From positions 1-64,000 of the forward strand of contig CAJFFX010000003.1 in the NCBI GenBank assembly GCA_904374485.1: a stretch of DNA of 64,000 nucleotides, read 5' to 3'. Below, in pieces: positions 37,125 through 46,034 of this stretch (position 1 is its first letter; each line of letters begins with the position of its first letter). The notes beneath the pieces were generated by a model. It saw only the letters and a list, made by a program, of their open reading frames with translations, was not told the origin of the DNA and made no database searches. The stretch comes from Candidatus Pseudoscillospira falkowii. GTDB lineage: Bacteria; Bacillota; Clostridia; Oscillospirales; Oscillospiraceae. A program made the position numbers and the translations under genes.

Positions 37125-38063
37125 ATGTCACGCATCGTCATCGCCCTGGGCGGCAACGCCCTGGGAAACACCGCCCAGGAACAGCAGCAGAAGATCCGCC
37201 GCGCCGCGCCGGCGCTGATCGGCCTGATCCAGCAGGGCAACGAGATCCTCGTCAGCCACGGCAACGGCCCCCAGGTAGGCATGATCAACCTGGCCTTTGA
37301 CGAAGCCGCCAAGGCAGACAAGCGCATCGAGCGCATGGATCTGCCGGAATGCACCGCCATGAGCCAGGGCTATATCGGCTATCACCTGCAGAAGGGCATC
37401 ACCCGGGAGGTGCGCCGGGCGGGCAAGCCCTGGAAAACCGCCACCGTGGTCACCCAGGTCGTCGTGGACGGCCAGGACCCGGCCTTCCGCAACCCCACCA
37501 AGCCCATCGGCGGTTTTTACGACGGCAAAACCGCCGCCAAATTGATGAAGGAAAACCCCGGCGTCACCTTTGTGGAGGACGCCGGCCGGGGCTGGCGGCA
37601 GGTGGTGGCCTCCCCCAAGCCCCTGGATATCGTGGAAAAGGATTCCATCCGCTCGCTGCTGGACGACGACTTCATCGTCATCGCCTGCGGCGGGGGCGGC
37701 GTGCCGGTGATCCGGGACAAGGACGGCGACCTGCACGGCGTGAGCGCCGTCATCGACAAGGATTTCTCCGCCGCAAAGCTGGCGGAGCTGGTAGACGCGG
37801 AGTACCTCTTCATCCTCACCGCCGTGGACCATGTGGCCATCAACTACGGCACGCCGGAGCAGAAGGAGCTGTGGGAAATGAGCCTTTCCGACGCGGAGCG
37901 CTACTGCGCCGAGGGGCAGTTCGCCCCAGGGAGCATGCTCCCCAAGGTCCAGGCGGCCATGAGCTTCGTAAAAAGCGGCAAGGGCCGCAAGGCCATCATC
38001 GCCTCCCTGGAAAAAGCCCCCGATGCCATCCGCGGCGAAAGCGGGACGGTGATCCACCAGTAA
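37125..38063 (+). CDS. arcC: Carbamate kinase
   Basis: MSRIVIALGGNALGNTAQEQQ; SHGNGPQVGMINLAF; ECTAMSQGYIGYHLQ; VIACGGGGVPVI. Confidence 0.93.
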   Translation: MSRIVIALGGNALGNTAQEQQQKIRRAAPALIGLIQQGNEILVSHGNGPQVGMINLAFDEAAKADKRIERMDLPECTAMSQGYIGYHLQKGITREVRRAGKPWKTATVVTQVVVDGQDPAFRNPTKPIGGFYDGKTAAKLMKENPGVTFVEDAGRGWRQVVASPKPLDIVEKDSIRSLLDDDFIVIACGGGGVPVIRDKDGDLHGVSAVIDKDFSAAKLAELVDAEYLFILTAVDHVAINYGTPEQKELWEMSLSDAERYCAEGQFAPGSMLPKVQAAMSFVKSGKGRKAIIASLEKAPDAIRGESGTVIHQ

Positions 38064-38084
38064 TGCGGCAAAAAGCGCAGGATC

Positions 38085-38122
38085 AAAATTGCGCTTGGCG
38101 AAGATTCGCCAAGCGCAATTTT
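38085..38122. terminator. Bidirectional terminator between convergent genes
   Basis: AAAATTGCGCTTGGCGAA...TTCGCCAAGCGCAATTTT. Confidence 0.8.
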
Positions 38123-38166
38123 TTATGTTCCCGGCGGCGGCAAAGCCGCCGCCGGAAGGATATGCT

Positions 38167-41109
38167 TCAGGGCGTCAGGGCGGTCCAGACCTCCGCGCCG
38201 CCGCGCTTGTCCCAGGTATGGCCGTTGGCCGCTTCCATGATCGTTTCCCAGGCCCAGTGGCGGCTGGTCAAATCGGTGAACGCCGTCAGGTCCTCCGCAT
38301 GGGCAGCCAGGAATGCCGTGTCGGCGCGGCGGCCCAGCATCCGGTTGACGATAGCGGTCACCTCGGCCCGGGTGATGCTGCTGCCGGGCCGGAAGGTCCC
38401 GTCGCCGTAGCCCTCGATCCAGCCGTACTGCACGGCCCCCGCCACGTCGGCATAGAACCAGTCGCTTTCATGTACGTCGGTGAAGCACGTTTCTCCGCCT
38501 GCGGGCGCTTTGGCAAACCGCATGGCGATGGCGGTGAACTCCGCCCGGGTGATGGCCCGCTCCGGCTCATAGCGGCCGTCGCCCACGCCGTTGAGGATGC
38601 CCAGGGAGGCCAGTGTATGCACAGCCTCGGCATACCACGCACCATCGTCCACATCCGCAAAGGTGACGGTGGTCGTCACATCCTTGTCCAGCAGCAGATT
38701 GTAGAACATCTGCGCCGCCTCGGCGCGGGTCATGTTCCGGTCGGGGCCGAATGCGCCATCGGGATAACCTGCCAGATAGGCCATATGATCGATGGTATTC
38801 AGCCAACCGGATACGCCGGTATCATCCGGGTCGGCAACCGTTTCGGTCTCCGCAAAGACCGCCTCGATGGTGTGGCGGGTGCGGACATTCTCAAAGGTGT
38901 AGGAACTGACGGCCCCCACGCTCTCCCCGTCCACCAGCACGTCGGCGATCTCATAGCCCTCGCCGGGGGTGATGGTGAAGGTCTTGTCGCCGCCGCGCAC
39001 CACTTGTACGCTGCCGCTGGGACTGATGGCGCCGCCCTCGCCGGCGCTGGCGGTAATGGTGTAGCGGGTGACGCCGCCGCTGCCGCCGGACTGGACGGTG
39101 AAGGTCAGGGGCACGGTGGCCGTGACAGTGTTGGTACCACCGATTCCGGTGACTGTCAGCGTCGCGTCATAGTTTCCCGCCGCAAGGCCGGCGTTGGGCT
39201 GAACGGTGAAGGTGGCGGTGGCATTGGGGGCCAGAGTGATAGAACCTTCAGTCCAGCCGTCGCCCGTCGCCACGATGTCGTAATTCGTCAGGGTGGGCAG
39301 CGTGATGGTGACGCTCTGGTTGCCCGTGTTGGTGATGGTCACAGTCTGGGCCGCAGGCTGGGTGTAACCGGTCTGGACGGAACCGAAGTCCAGTTCTGCC
39401 GGATCGGCTTTGATGGTGTATACCGGGGCTTCTTTCACAGTAACATGGAATACATAGCTGTTTAAAACTGTCGCCTCTGGATCATTGTCAGAACCAATGT
39501 CAATAAAATTATAAGGAGATTTATAAAAAAGTTCTGGATCCGCTCCATTTTTGACAATGTAACCATAGATTTCCACCATATACTGATTGGAGCCGTTCCG
39601 CTCATCTTCTTTTCCCTCTATGGGGATTTCCGACACGCTTGTCTGAACCCGGTTGAGCATGCCGCTTCCCTCGCTGGAGGAAAACAACTCCGGTTCTTCC
39701 TCACTGCGCGGGCCATTCGTACTCTGTTCATATTCATCCCACCAGCAGTATCGGAAATAAACATATTCACCTTCCTCGCTGCCCTGTTCCTCCAGTAACA
39801 GCGGATGGGACACTTTGACTCCTGCGCTGTGGGCTTGGTCATCTAATTGCACGGTCAGGCTGCTGTTTTCCTGTGCTTTACCGTCTACCGAATAGTCCAC
39901 CGTGGGATTTTGCAGCGCGTAAGATACAGTAGCTTTTGGCGTGGTCAGTTTGGTCTCAATTTTCCCCGTATCGGTCAACGGTATGCTGCCAAGCATCCAG
40001 CTCACATCATAACCGGGTCTTTCCGCCGGTGTATTCTCCAGGGTGGGAAGAATATAGGCAGCGTCTTTTTCCCAAAACTCTGTCCCTTCGATTCGGGTAT
40101 ATTGAATCGACTGGTAATTCAGTTTCTCCTGCTCGATGTCCGTATCTCCAAATTGGATAGTCAACGGGTATGTCATGGCGTTGCGGATGGCGCTGGTGCC
40201 CGGCTGCACGTTTAGCCTATAATCCCAATAACTGGTGTTGTCGCGAAAAATAATCAACAGATTGCTGTTCCCTGTCTTGAATGCACTATCGCCGTACCCC
40301 GTAAAATTGGAATCCCAGCCATCTCCCTGTCGCTTTACGACGATCTGGGAGATACGGCTGCTATAAAAAGCCTCGCTGCCAATGGTCTCTACCGAGGCGG
40401 GAATCACGACCCGCGCGTCTACACCATCGGCAAAACAATTTCGAAATGTCTGTCTGCCGATACAGGTTAAGGATGCAGGAAGTTCAAAAACAGTGCCGTC
40501 ATCACTGCTGCTCAGGCGGATATATTGTAGGCCGCTGCAACCGTTGAACGCTGAACCGGAATCTTGATTTCCAAGGCTTTTCAGCGTGTCCGGCAGGATA
40601 ACGCCGGTCAGACCGCTGCAGCCGCTGAAGGCACTTTTTTCTATTGTCTCTACTTTGGTTTTGGACAAATCCAGTATGCCGGAGAGATAAGTGCAGCTCA
40701 TTGCCGCCTGACTTTGGATGGTAGTTAGGCTGGCAGCTTTGGAAAAATCAATCTTGACCATCTTGTATTTTTCTGTGTATTTTTTGTCGCCGCTATAATT
40801 GTAATTGGTAATTACCTGATTCTTTTGTTTGTCGTTGCTCCAGGCATCTCTAAAACCATCCTTGGCAATGATGGTGACGCTCTCAGGAACAGTAATGGAA
40901 AAATACATAAGTTTTTTCTCGGGGTTTATGCGCTCATACCATTCCTTTGAAATTCCGTAGTAAGTTCCATTTGTGATGACCAGTCCCTCCACCGGCACTT
41001 CCATAGGATTATCTGCTGTAAGGCCATCACCCGCTGCCGCTGCTGCCGTCGGCAGTAATCCAAGCGCCAAGACCAGCGACAGAAAGAGCGCGATAAGCCG
41101 TTTTTTCAT
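38167..41109 (-). CDS. Large surface protein: BspA-like leucine-rich repeats, Ig-like and InlB-type beta repeats, three C-terminal SLH domains
   Basis: Signal [30 protein letters not shown] segments ([21 protein letters not shown]); [46 protein letters not shown] repeats [29 protein letters not shown]. Confidence 0.85.
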   Translation of the reverse strand: MKKRLIALFLSLVLALGLLPTAAAAAGDGLTADNPMEVPVEGLVITNGTYYGISKEWYERINPEKKLMYFSITVPESVTIIAKDGFRDAWSNDKQKNQVITNYNYSGDKKYTEKYKMVKIDFSKAASLTTIQSQAAMSCTYLSGILDLSKTKVETIEKSAFSGCSGLTGVILPDTLKSLGNQDSGSAFNGCSGLQYIRLSSSDDGTVFELPASLTCIGRQTFRNCFADGVDARVVIPASVETIGSEAFYSSRISQIVVKRQGDGWDSNFTGYGDSAFKTGNSNLLIIFRDNTSYWDYRLNVQPGTSAIRNAMTYPLTIQFGDTDIEQEKLNYQSIQYTRIEGTEFWEKDAAYILPTLENTPAERPGYDVSWMLGSIPLTDTGKIETKLTTPKATVSYALQNPTVDYSVDGKAQENSSLTVQLDDQAHSAGVKVSHPLLLEEQGSEEGEYVYFRYCWWDEYEQSTNGPRSEEEPELFSSSEGSGMLNRVQTSVSEIPIEGKEDERNGSNQYMVEIYGYIVKNGADPELFYKSPYNFIDIGSDNDPEATVLNSYVFHVTVKEAPVYTIKADPAELDFGSVQTGYTQPAAQTVTITNTGNQSVTITLPTLTNYDIVATGDGWTEGSITLAPNATATFTVQPNAGLAAGNYDATLTVTGIGGTNTVTATVPLTFTVQSGGSGGVTRYTITASAGEGGAISPSGSVQVVRGGDKTFTITPGEGYEIADVLVDGESVGAVSSYTFENVRTRHTIEAVFAETETVADPDDTGVSGWLNTIDHMAYLAGYPDGAFGPDRNMTRAEAAQMFYNLLLDKDVTTTVTFADVDDGAWYAEAVHTLASLGILNGVGDGRYEPERAITRAEFTAIAMRFAKAPAGGETCFTDVHESDWFYADVAGAVQYGWIEGYGDGTFRPGSSITRAEVTAIVNRMLGRRADTAFLAAHAEDLTAFTDLTSRHWAWETIMEAANGHTWDKRGGAEVWTALTP

Positions 41110-41152
41110 AATCTGTTTCCCTCCTGTTGTACTGAATTTCTGTGCCGGAACC

Positions 41153-42412
41153 TCAAATACGGCTGGCGCCGCTGTCCGCCGGGCTCCCCGCCGCGGCAAG
41201 GGCCCGCGCATCGCGCGCCCGCCGTTTTCTGCCGGTCCGCCCGGCGCACACCGGGCAGCCGCTCTTCTGGCTGCCGGTGCGGGAATAGACGGCAGCTTTC
41301 CACACATGCCCCTCGGCGCACTGCCACCAAACCTTCTTGCGGCTCCCGGCGGTGACCATCTCCGGCGTCAGGTTTCCGTTGAGGGTCGGGTGCCATTGGG
41401 CGGCAACAGCGGGTTCCACCGCGGCCAGATCGTTGAACCCCGGCAGGGCCCGCCGCCCAGCGCAGTAGGGACAGCCGCTGCTATGCTCCGTCCGCGCCGC
41501 CACCACCGCCTGATAGAGGTGGCCTTTCTCACAGGTCCACCATACTTTCCGGTTACTGTAGGGCGACACGGTTTCCGGCGTCAAGCTGCCGTTCTTTTCA
41601 GCGTGCCACTCCCTGGCGATGTCCGGATAGAGCGTTTTCAAATCGTTCTCGCCGGGCAGCACGGTTTTTCCCGCGCACACCGGACAGCCCGCGCCGTTGG
41701 CCGTCCGGGAAAAGACCGCCGCCTGCCATTCATGCCCTTTTTCACAGCGCCACCAGACTTTCCGGTGGCTTCCCGCCGTCACATCCCGGGGCGTCAGGGA
41801 GCCGTTTCGGACGGGATGCCACTGCTTTGCCAAATCGGGGCAGGTGGTCGCCAAATCGTTTTCTTCCCGCACGACGGCGCGGTTGGCGCACACCGGACAG
41901 CCGCAGCCGGCCGTTCTGGCGTTTACCCGGGCCATCCACTCGTGCCCTTTTTCGCACTGCCACCAAACCACCCTGTGACTGCCGGGCACAACATCTCCCG
42001 GCGTAAGGGGCAGATTTTTTGTGGGGTGCCATTCCTTTGCCAGGTCCGGAAACAGCGTCCCCAAATCGGTTTCCCCAGGGGCTGCCTTCTTCCCGACACA
42101 GTAAGGGCAGCGACTCCGCGACGAGGCGCGGGTATGGATATCGCACTGCCACTCGTGCCCCTTTTCACACCGCCACCACACCCGCCGGCTGCTGCCCCGG
42201 CTCACCGTGTCCGGCGTCAGGGGCAGGTTTTTCGTGGGATGCCACTGGCGGAGCAGCTCCTCGCAGTTTGTGCGCAGGCAATACGCACGCAATGACTCTC
42301 TGATATCCTCACCCCCCCGGTTTAAGACAGAATCAACCTTCTGTCCCGGTTTACAGCGAAACGCCGGGTGCGCTCCTGCATCGAATCGCGAAAAGGCGGC
42401 GATAGATCCCAT
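41153..42412 (-). CDS. Protein of five tandem zinc-ribbon repeats (PF14311-like); annotated 5' end lies inside an invertible segment, so the true start is uncertain
   Basis: About 70-aa repeats of WHPTKN..LTP..V..GS.R.VWW.CEKGHEW......R....CP.C.G....PGENDL..L.PD.A.; start could be downstream of the IR (for example TTG before [16 protein letters not shown]). Confidence 0.8.
   Translation of the reverse strand: MGSIAAFSRFDAGAHPAFRCKPGQKVDSVLNRGGEDIRESLRAYCLRTNCEELLRQWHPTKNLPLTPDTVSRGSSRRVWWRCEKGHEWQCDIHTRASSRSRCPYCVGKKAAPGETDLGTLFPDLAKEWHPTKNLPLTPGDVVPGSHRVVWWQCEKGHEWMARVNARTAGCGCPVCANRAVVREENDLATTCPDLAKQWHPVRNGSLTPRDVTAGSHRKVWWRCEKGHEWQAAVFSRTANGAGCPVCAGKTVLPGENDLKTLYPDIAREWHAEKNGSLTPETVSPYSNRKVWWTCEKGHLYQAVVAARTEHSSGCPYCAGRRALPGFNDLAAVEPAVAAQWHPTLNGNLTPEMVTAGSRKKVWWQCAEGHVWKAAVYSRTGSQKSGCPVCAGRTGRKRRARDARALAAAGSPADSGASRI
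42326..42348 (+). repeat. Left 23-bp inverted repeat of putative invertible element
   Basis: GACAGAATCAACCTTCTGTCCCG; exact reverse complement at 42604-42626; internal dyad GACAGAA-TCAACC-TTCTGTC. Confidence 0.95.
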
Positions 42413-42441
42413 AAAATATAAAAAGCCGCTCAGAGAGCGGC
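42411..42441 (-). terminator. Intrinsic terminator inside invertible segment, facing the zinc-ribbon gene
   Basis: Minus strand GCCGCTC-TCT-GAGCGGC followed by TTTTTATATTTTAT. Confidence 0.75.
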
Positions 42442-42531
42442 ATAAGGTTCAGCGATTTAAGCGTGACAAGACAGGCCGGCAAACAGTAAATTTGACGGCC
42501 CGGATTTTTGCACCCCGCTGGGCGAAAATAC

Positions 42532-42560
42532 TTGCTTTTCCGCAAAGGCGCTGGTAAAAT
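42532..42560 (+). promoter_or_regulatory. Sigma-A-like promoter inside invertible segment
   Basis: TTGCTT(42532)-N17-TAAAAT(42555), pointing right, away from the zinc-ribbon gene in this orientation. Confidence 0.65.
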
Positions 42561-42603
42561 ATTAAATTACAAATCATTATGTAGCAAAATGGCAGACGCC
42601 ATG

Positions 42604-42626
42604 CGGGACAGAAGGTTGATTCTGTC
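42604..42626 (-). repeat. Right 23-bp inverted repeat of putative invertible element
   Basis: CGGGACAGAAGGTTGATTCTGTC, exact reverse complement of 42326-42348; 13 bp from the recombinase stop. Confidence 0.95.
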
Positions 42627-42639
42627 CTGTTTTTCTTTC

Positions 42640-43485
42640 CTATGACACCAGCCGGAGCATGTCCAGCGTTTTGGCGTGCTCCGCCCCGGTGGAGATGAGG
42701 TAGATGCGCGTGGTCTCAATACTGGAGTGCCCCAGCACGTCGGCCAGCTTCGCCACATCCCGGCAGACCCGATAGAAGGTTCTCGCGAACAGATGCCGCA
42801 GGTTGTGGGGGAAGACCTTGGAGGGCGCGACGCCCGTCTTTTTGCAGAGGGCCTTCATCTCCGCCCAGATTTGTTTCCGTGACAGGCTCATGCCGCCTCG
42901 GGTGAGAAAAATCTCGCCCGAGGCGATTTTCTGCTTTTTGGCGTACTTCAGCAGCTTCTTACAGAGCTTGCCGGGAATGAGAATCGTCCGCACCTTGCCC
43001 TTTAATCGGATCTCCGCCTTACCCATTTCCGCTGCCTCTACGGTGAGATACTGCACCTCGCTGACACGGATACCCGTGCCGCAGATGCTCTCCATGAGCA
43101 GGGCCAGGCGTTCCCTGCCGCTCTCTTTCGCTGCGGCAATCAGACGCTCGTATTCCTCCCGGGTCAGCTCCCGGCTGTCGTCCCGAAAGAGTTTCCTTTG
43201 GAGTTTCAGGTGCTTTACTTTGCAATCAGACCAGCCCATGAAGTCGAAGAACCTATCCAGTGCCGTCAGCTTGCCGTTGACCGTGGAGGGCGAAATCCCG
43301 CCGGCCAGCAGCTGCGCTTTCCAGGCCGCGGCGGCGGCCCTTGTGACCTCGCCTCCATGCACATAGGCGAAGAACTGCCGCACCTGGCACAGATATTTTT
43401 CCCGGGTCGCCGCGCTGCGCTCCTCCGCCTGCAAATAATTCCCGAAGGAAGCCAGCTGTTCCGTTGTTATGATCCTGCGTTCCAT
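42640..43485 (-). CDS. Tyrosine recombinase / site-specific integrase
   Basis: Catalytic signature: TGIRVSEVQYL (R), KGKVRTI (K), HNLRHLFA (HxxR), LGHSSIETTRIYL (H...Y). Confidence 0.95.
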   Translation of the reverse strand: MERRIITTEQLASFGNYLQAEERSAATREKYLCQVRQFFAYVHGGEVTRAAAAAWKAQLLAGGISPSTVNGKLTALDRFFDFMGWSDCKVKHLKLQRKLFRDDSRELTREEYERLIAAAKESGRERLALLMESICGTGIRVSEVQYLTVEAAEMGKAEIRLKGKVRTILIPGKLCKKLLKYAKKQKIASGEIFLTRGGMSLSRKQIWAEMKALCKKTGVAPSKVFPHNLRHLFARTFYRVCRDVAKLADVLGHSSIETTRIYLISTGAEHAKTLDMLRLVS

Positions 43486-43665
43486 TGTGTTCTCCTTTCC
43501 TTTTTTCTTTGGGTATCCTCGCCGGACATAGGATTATACGCGCATTTTCGCCTGCCCTTCCACTATTTTCCCGAGATTTTCCGAACATACCTTGCACATT
43601 CCGCCGCAAAATGCTATATTTTAATATCAGCAAACGGAATTTCACCGACAAAGGAGAATGTATAG

Positions 43666-44796
43666 ATGAAACTCGGAATCGTGGGTCTGCCCAACGTGGG
43701 CAAGAGCACGCTGTTCAACGCCATCACCAACACCAAACACGCCCAGGCCGCCAACTATCCCTTCTGCACCATCGAGCCCAACACGGGCATCGTCCCCGTG
43801 CCGGACAAGCGGCTGGACAAGCTGTGTGAGATCTGGGAGCCGGACAAGAAAACCAACGCCGTCATCGAATTCGTGGACATTGCCGGCCTGGTGCGCGGCG
43901 CGTCCAAGGGCGCGGGCCTGGGCAACAAGTTCCTGGGCCACATCCGCGAGTGCGACGCCATCGTCCATGTGGTGCGCTGCTTTGACGACGACAACATTGT
44001 CCACGTGGTGGACGACGTCAATGTCCCCGTGGGCGTGGACCCTGAGGGCGACATCGACGCCATCGATATGGAACTGATCCTCTCCGACCTGGAGATGGTG
44101 CAGAACCGCATCGCCCGCCAGACCAAGGCCGCTAAGACCGGCAACAAGGACGCCAAGGCGGAGCTCGCCTGGCTGGAGCCCCTGGCCGCCTGGCTGGGCG
44201 AGGGCAAGAGCGCCCGCACCTTCGCCTTCGACGAGGAGGACGAAGCCCAGACCCTGGCCCGCCGGGAAATGGGCCTGCTCTCCGCCAAGCCCATCATCTA
44301 CGCCTGCAATATGGGCGAGGACGATTTGATGAACGGCATCGAAAACAACAAATACTTCCCCTTGGTCAAGGCCCGGGCCGAAGCCGAGGGTGCCGGCGCC
44401 ATCCCCATCTGCGCCAAGACCGAGGAGGACATCGCCGAGTATTCCCCCGAGGAAAAGGCCGCGTTCCTGGCGGAAATGGGCATCGAGGCCAGCGGCCTGG
44501 ACAACCTGATCGCCGCCAGCTATTCCCTGCTGGGCCTGATCTCCTTCCTGACCGACGGCAAGAAGGAATGCCGCGCCTGGACCATCAAGCGCGGCACCAA
44601 GGCCCCCCAGGCCGCCGGCAAGATCCACTCCGATTTCGAGCGCGGCTTCATCCGCGCCGAGGTGTGCAATTTCGACACACTGATGGAGTGCGGCGGCAAG
44701 ATGAGCGAAGTCAAGGCCCGGGGCCTGTACCGCTCGGAAGGCAAGGAGTATGTGGTGCAGGACGGCGACATCATCGAGTTTTTGTTCAATGTATAA
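43666..44796 (+). CDS. ychF: Redox-regulated ATPase YchF
   Basis: MKLGIVGLPNVGKSTLFNAITN; NYPFCTIEPNTGIVPVPD; C-terminal TGS-like region ending VQDGDIIEFLFNV. Confidence 0.96.
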   Translation: MKLGIVGLPNVGKSTLFNAITNTKHAQAANYPFCTIEPNTGIVPVPDKRLDKLCEIWEPDKKTNAVIEFVDIAGLVRGASKGAGLGNKFLGHIRECDAIVHVVRCFDDDNIVHVVDDVNVPVGVDPEGDIDAIDMELILSDLEMVQNRIARQTKAAKTGNKDAKAELAWLEPLAAWLGEGKSARTFAFDEEDEAQTLARREMGLLSAKPIIYACNMGEDDLMNGIENNKYFPLVKARAEAEGAGAIPICAKTEEDIAEYSPEEKAAFLAEMGIEASGLDNLIAASYSLLGLISFLTDGKKECRAWTIKRGTKAPQAAGKIHSDFERGFIRAEVCNFDTLMECGGKMSEVKARGLYRSEGKEYVVQDGDIIEFLFNV

Positions 44797-44803
44797 CGCA
44801 TTT

Positions 44804-44831
44804 TTCCCGGAGCACGCTGGTGCTCCGGGAA
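44804..44831 (+). terminator. Intrinsic terminator of ychF
   Basis: TTCCCGGAGCAC-GCTG-GTGCTCCGGGAA then TTTTTTT. Confidence 0.85.
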
Positions 44832-44858
44832 TTTTTTTGCGTTTTATGGAAAGTTTGC

Positions 44859-44910
44859 TTGACATGACGCTTCGGATATGGTATGTTGATGATGGAAAGC
44901 GTACTTTCCA
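44859..44910 (+). promoter_or_regulatory. Promoter plus operator for the XRE module
   Basis: TTGACA-N17-TATGTT followed by TGGAAAG-CGTA-CTTTCCA; an extra TGGAAAG half-site lies just before the -35. Confidence 0.7.
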
Positions 44911-44933
44911 TTTTTCGATGGAGGTGATTGCCC

Positions 44934-45137
44934 GTGAAAAACCGGCTGGAAGCGCTGCGCAAAAACCGCGGCATCAAACAGGAAGAACTGGCGGACGCGC
45001 TGGAAGTCTCCCGGCAGACCATCGGCTCCCTGGAAAACGGGCGGTACAACCCCTCCATTCTGCTGGCTTTCAAAATCGCCCGTTATTTCGGCCTGTCCAT
45101 TGAAGATATTTTTCTGTATGAGGAGGATGCACCATGA
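44934..45137 (+). CDS. Small XRE/Cro-type helix-turn-helix regulator (GTG start)
   Basis: VKNRLEALRKNRGIKQEELADALEVSRQTIGSLENGRYNPSILLAFKIARYFGLSIEDIF. Confidence 0.9.
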   Translation: MKNRLEALRKNRGIKQEELADALEVSRQTIGSLENGRYNPSILLAFKIARYFGLSIEDIFLYEEDAP

Positions 45138-45580
45138 AACGATCCATGCTTTATACCGGCATCGGCTATTTGGCCGCCGGCATTGGCTTTTTGCTGCTGG
45201 CACTGATGACAGAATATGCACTGGAGCCCCTCTTCTGGGGACTGGCCGGCGGCGGCATCGGCCCGGGGATTATGATGCTGTGGAAATACTGGCACTGGAC
45301 CCGGCCGGAGCACCGCATGGAATACAAGCAGCGCATGAAAAACGAGCGTATCAACCTGCGCGACGAGCGCAAAGCCATGCTGCGGGACAAAAGCGGCGCA
45401 GCAGTATTCCGCATTTCCCTGCTGGTTTATCCCGTGCTGATGCTGATCTGCGCCGTTCTTGCAATACTGGATATCGCCATGCCCCTGGCACGTCAGCTGC
45501 TGTGGATTTTGCTGCTTCTGGAAGTTCTGCAATACGCCATGGGCTGGGGAATCTACCGCTACCTGAGCAAAAAGCTTTGA
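45134..45580 (+). CDS. Multi-TM hypothetical membrane protein
   Basis: ATGA-type overlap with the XRE gene; four TM segments. Confidence 0.75.
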   Translation: MKRSMLYTGIGYLAAGIGFLLLALMTEYALEPLFWGLAGGGIGPGIMMLWKYWHWTRPEHRMEYKQRMKNERINLRDERKAMLRDKSGAAVFRISLLVYPVLMLICAVLAILDIAMPLARQLLWILLLLEVLQYAMGWGIYRYLSKKL

Positions 45581-45594
45581 AGGAGGACAATACC

Positions 45595-46014
45595 ATGCGG
45601 AAAAACATATACTGTGCGCTCACAGCGCTGGGCGCCATACTGTTTGCAGCCGGCCTGGTTCTTGCTTTTCTGCCTCAAGCTTACTGGGAAGCTTTTTTTA
45701 TCCGGCCGGATCTGGCGCCTTTCGGCATTGGCTTTCTGGGCGTAATGCTGCTGCTCAACGGATATACCGAGCTGTGCTATAAAAAAACGCGCCAGGAAAT
45801 GATCGAAGAAAATGACGAGCGCAATACTGCCATTCGCCACAGCGCCATGGCCGCTGCCTTTGAAGCCATGAATCTGCTGCTGGGGCTGGCCCTTGTGACG
45901 CTGGCATTACTGGGCTATCTGCATCACGTGGCCTTTTTCACGCTGATTGCGTGTTATCTTCTGGCAAATCTGGTCTATCTGATTCGGCGCCAACAGCTGC
46001 GTCGGCAACAATAA
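45595..46014 (+). CDS. Multi-TM hypothetical membrane protein (DUF2178-like)
   Basis: MRKNIYCALTALGAILFAAGLVLAF...MIEENDERNTAIRHSAMAAAFEAM; RBS AGGAGG. Confidence 0.7.
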   Translation: MRKNIYCALTALGAILFAAGLVLAFLPQAYWEAFFIRPDLAPFGIGFLGVMLLLNGYTELCYKKTRQEMIEENDERNTAIRHSAMAAAFEAMNLLLGLALVTLALLGYLHHVAFFTLIACYLLANLVYLIRRQQLRRQQ

Positions 46015-46034
46015 ATAAAAGGAGGCATACCCCC

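Noticed and set aside
41153-42325. Tandem repeats at 41-42 kb as a CRISPR-like array
   Set aside because: The ~210-bp periodicity is an open reading frame of divergent protein repeats, not short identical repeats with unique spacers.
42640-43485. Integrase as evidence of an integrated prophage or ICE
   Set aside because: No phage structural, conjugation or excisionase genes nearby and no tRNA attachment site; the adjacent inverted repeat favours a DNA inversion role.
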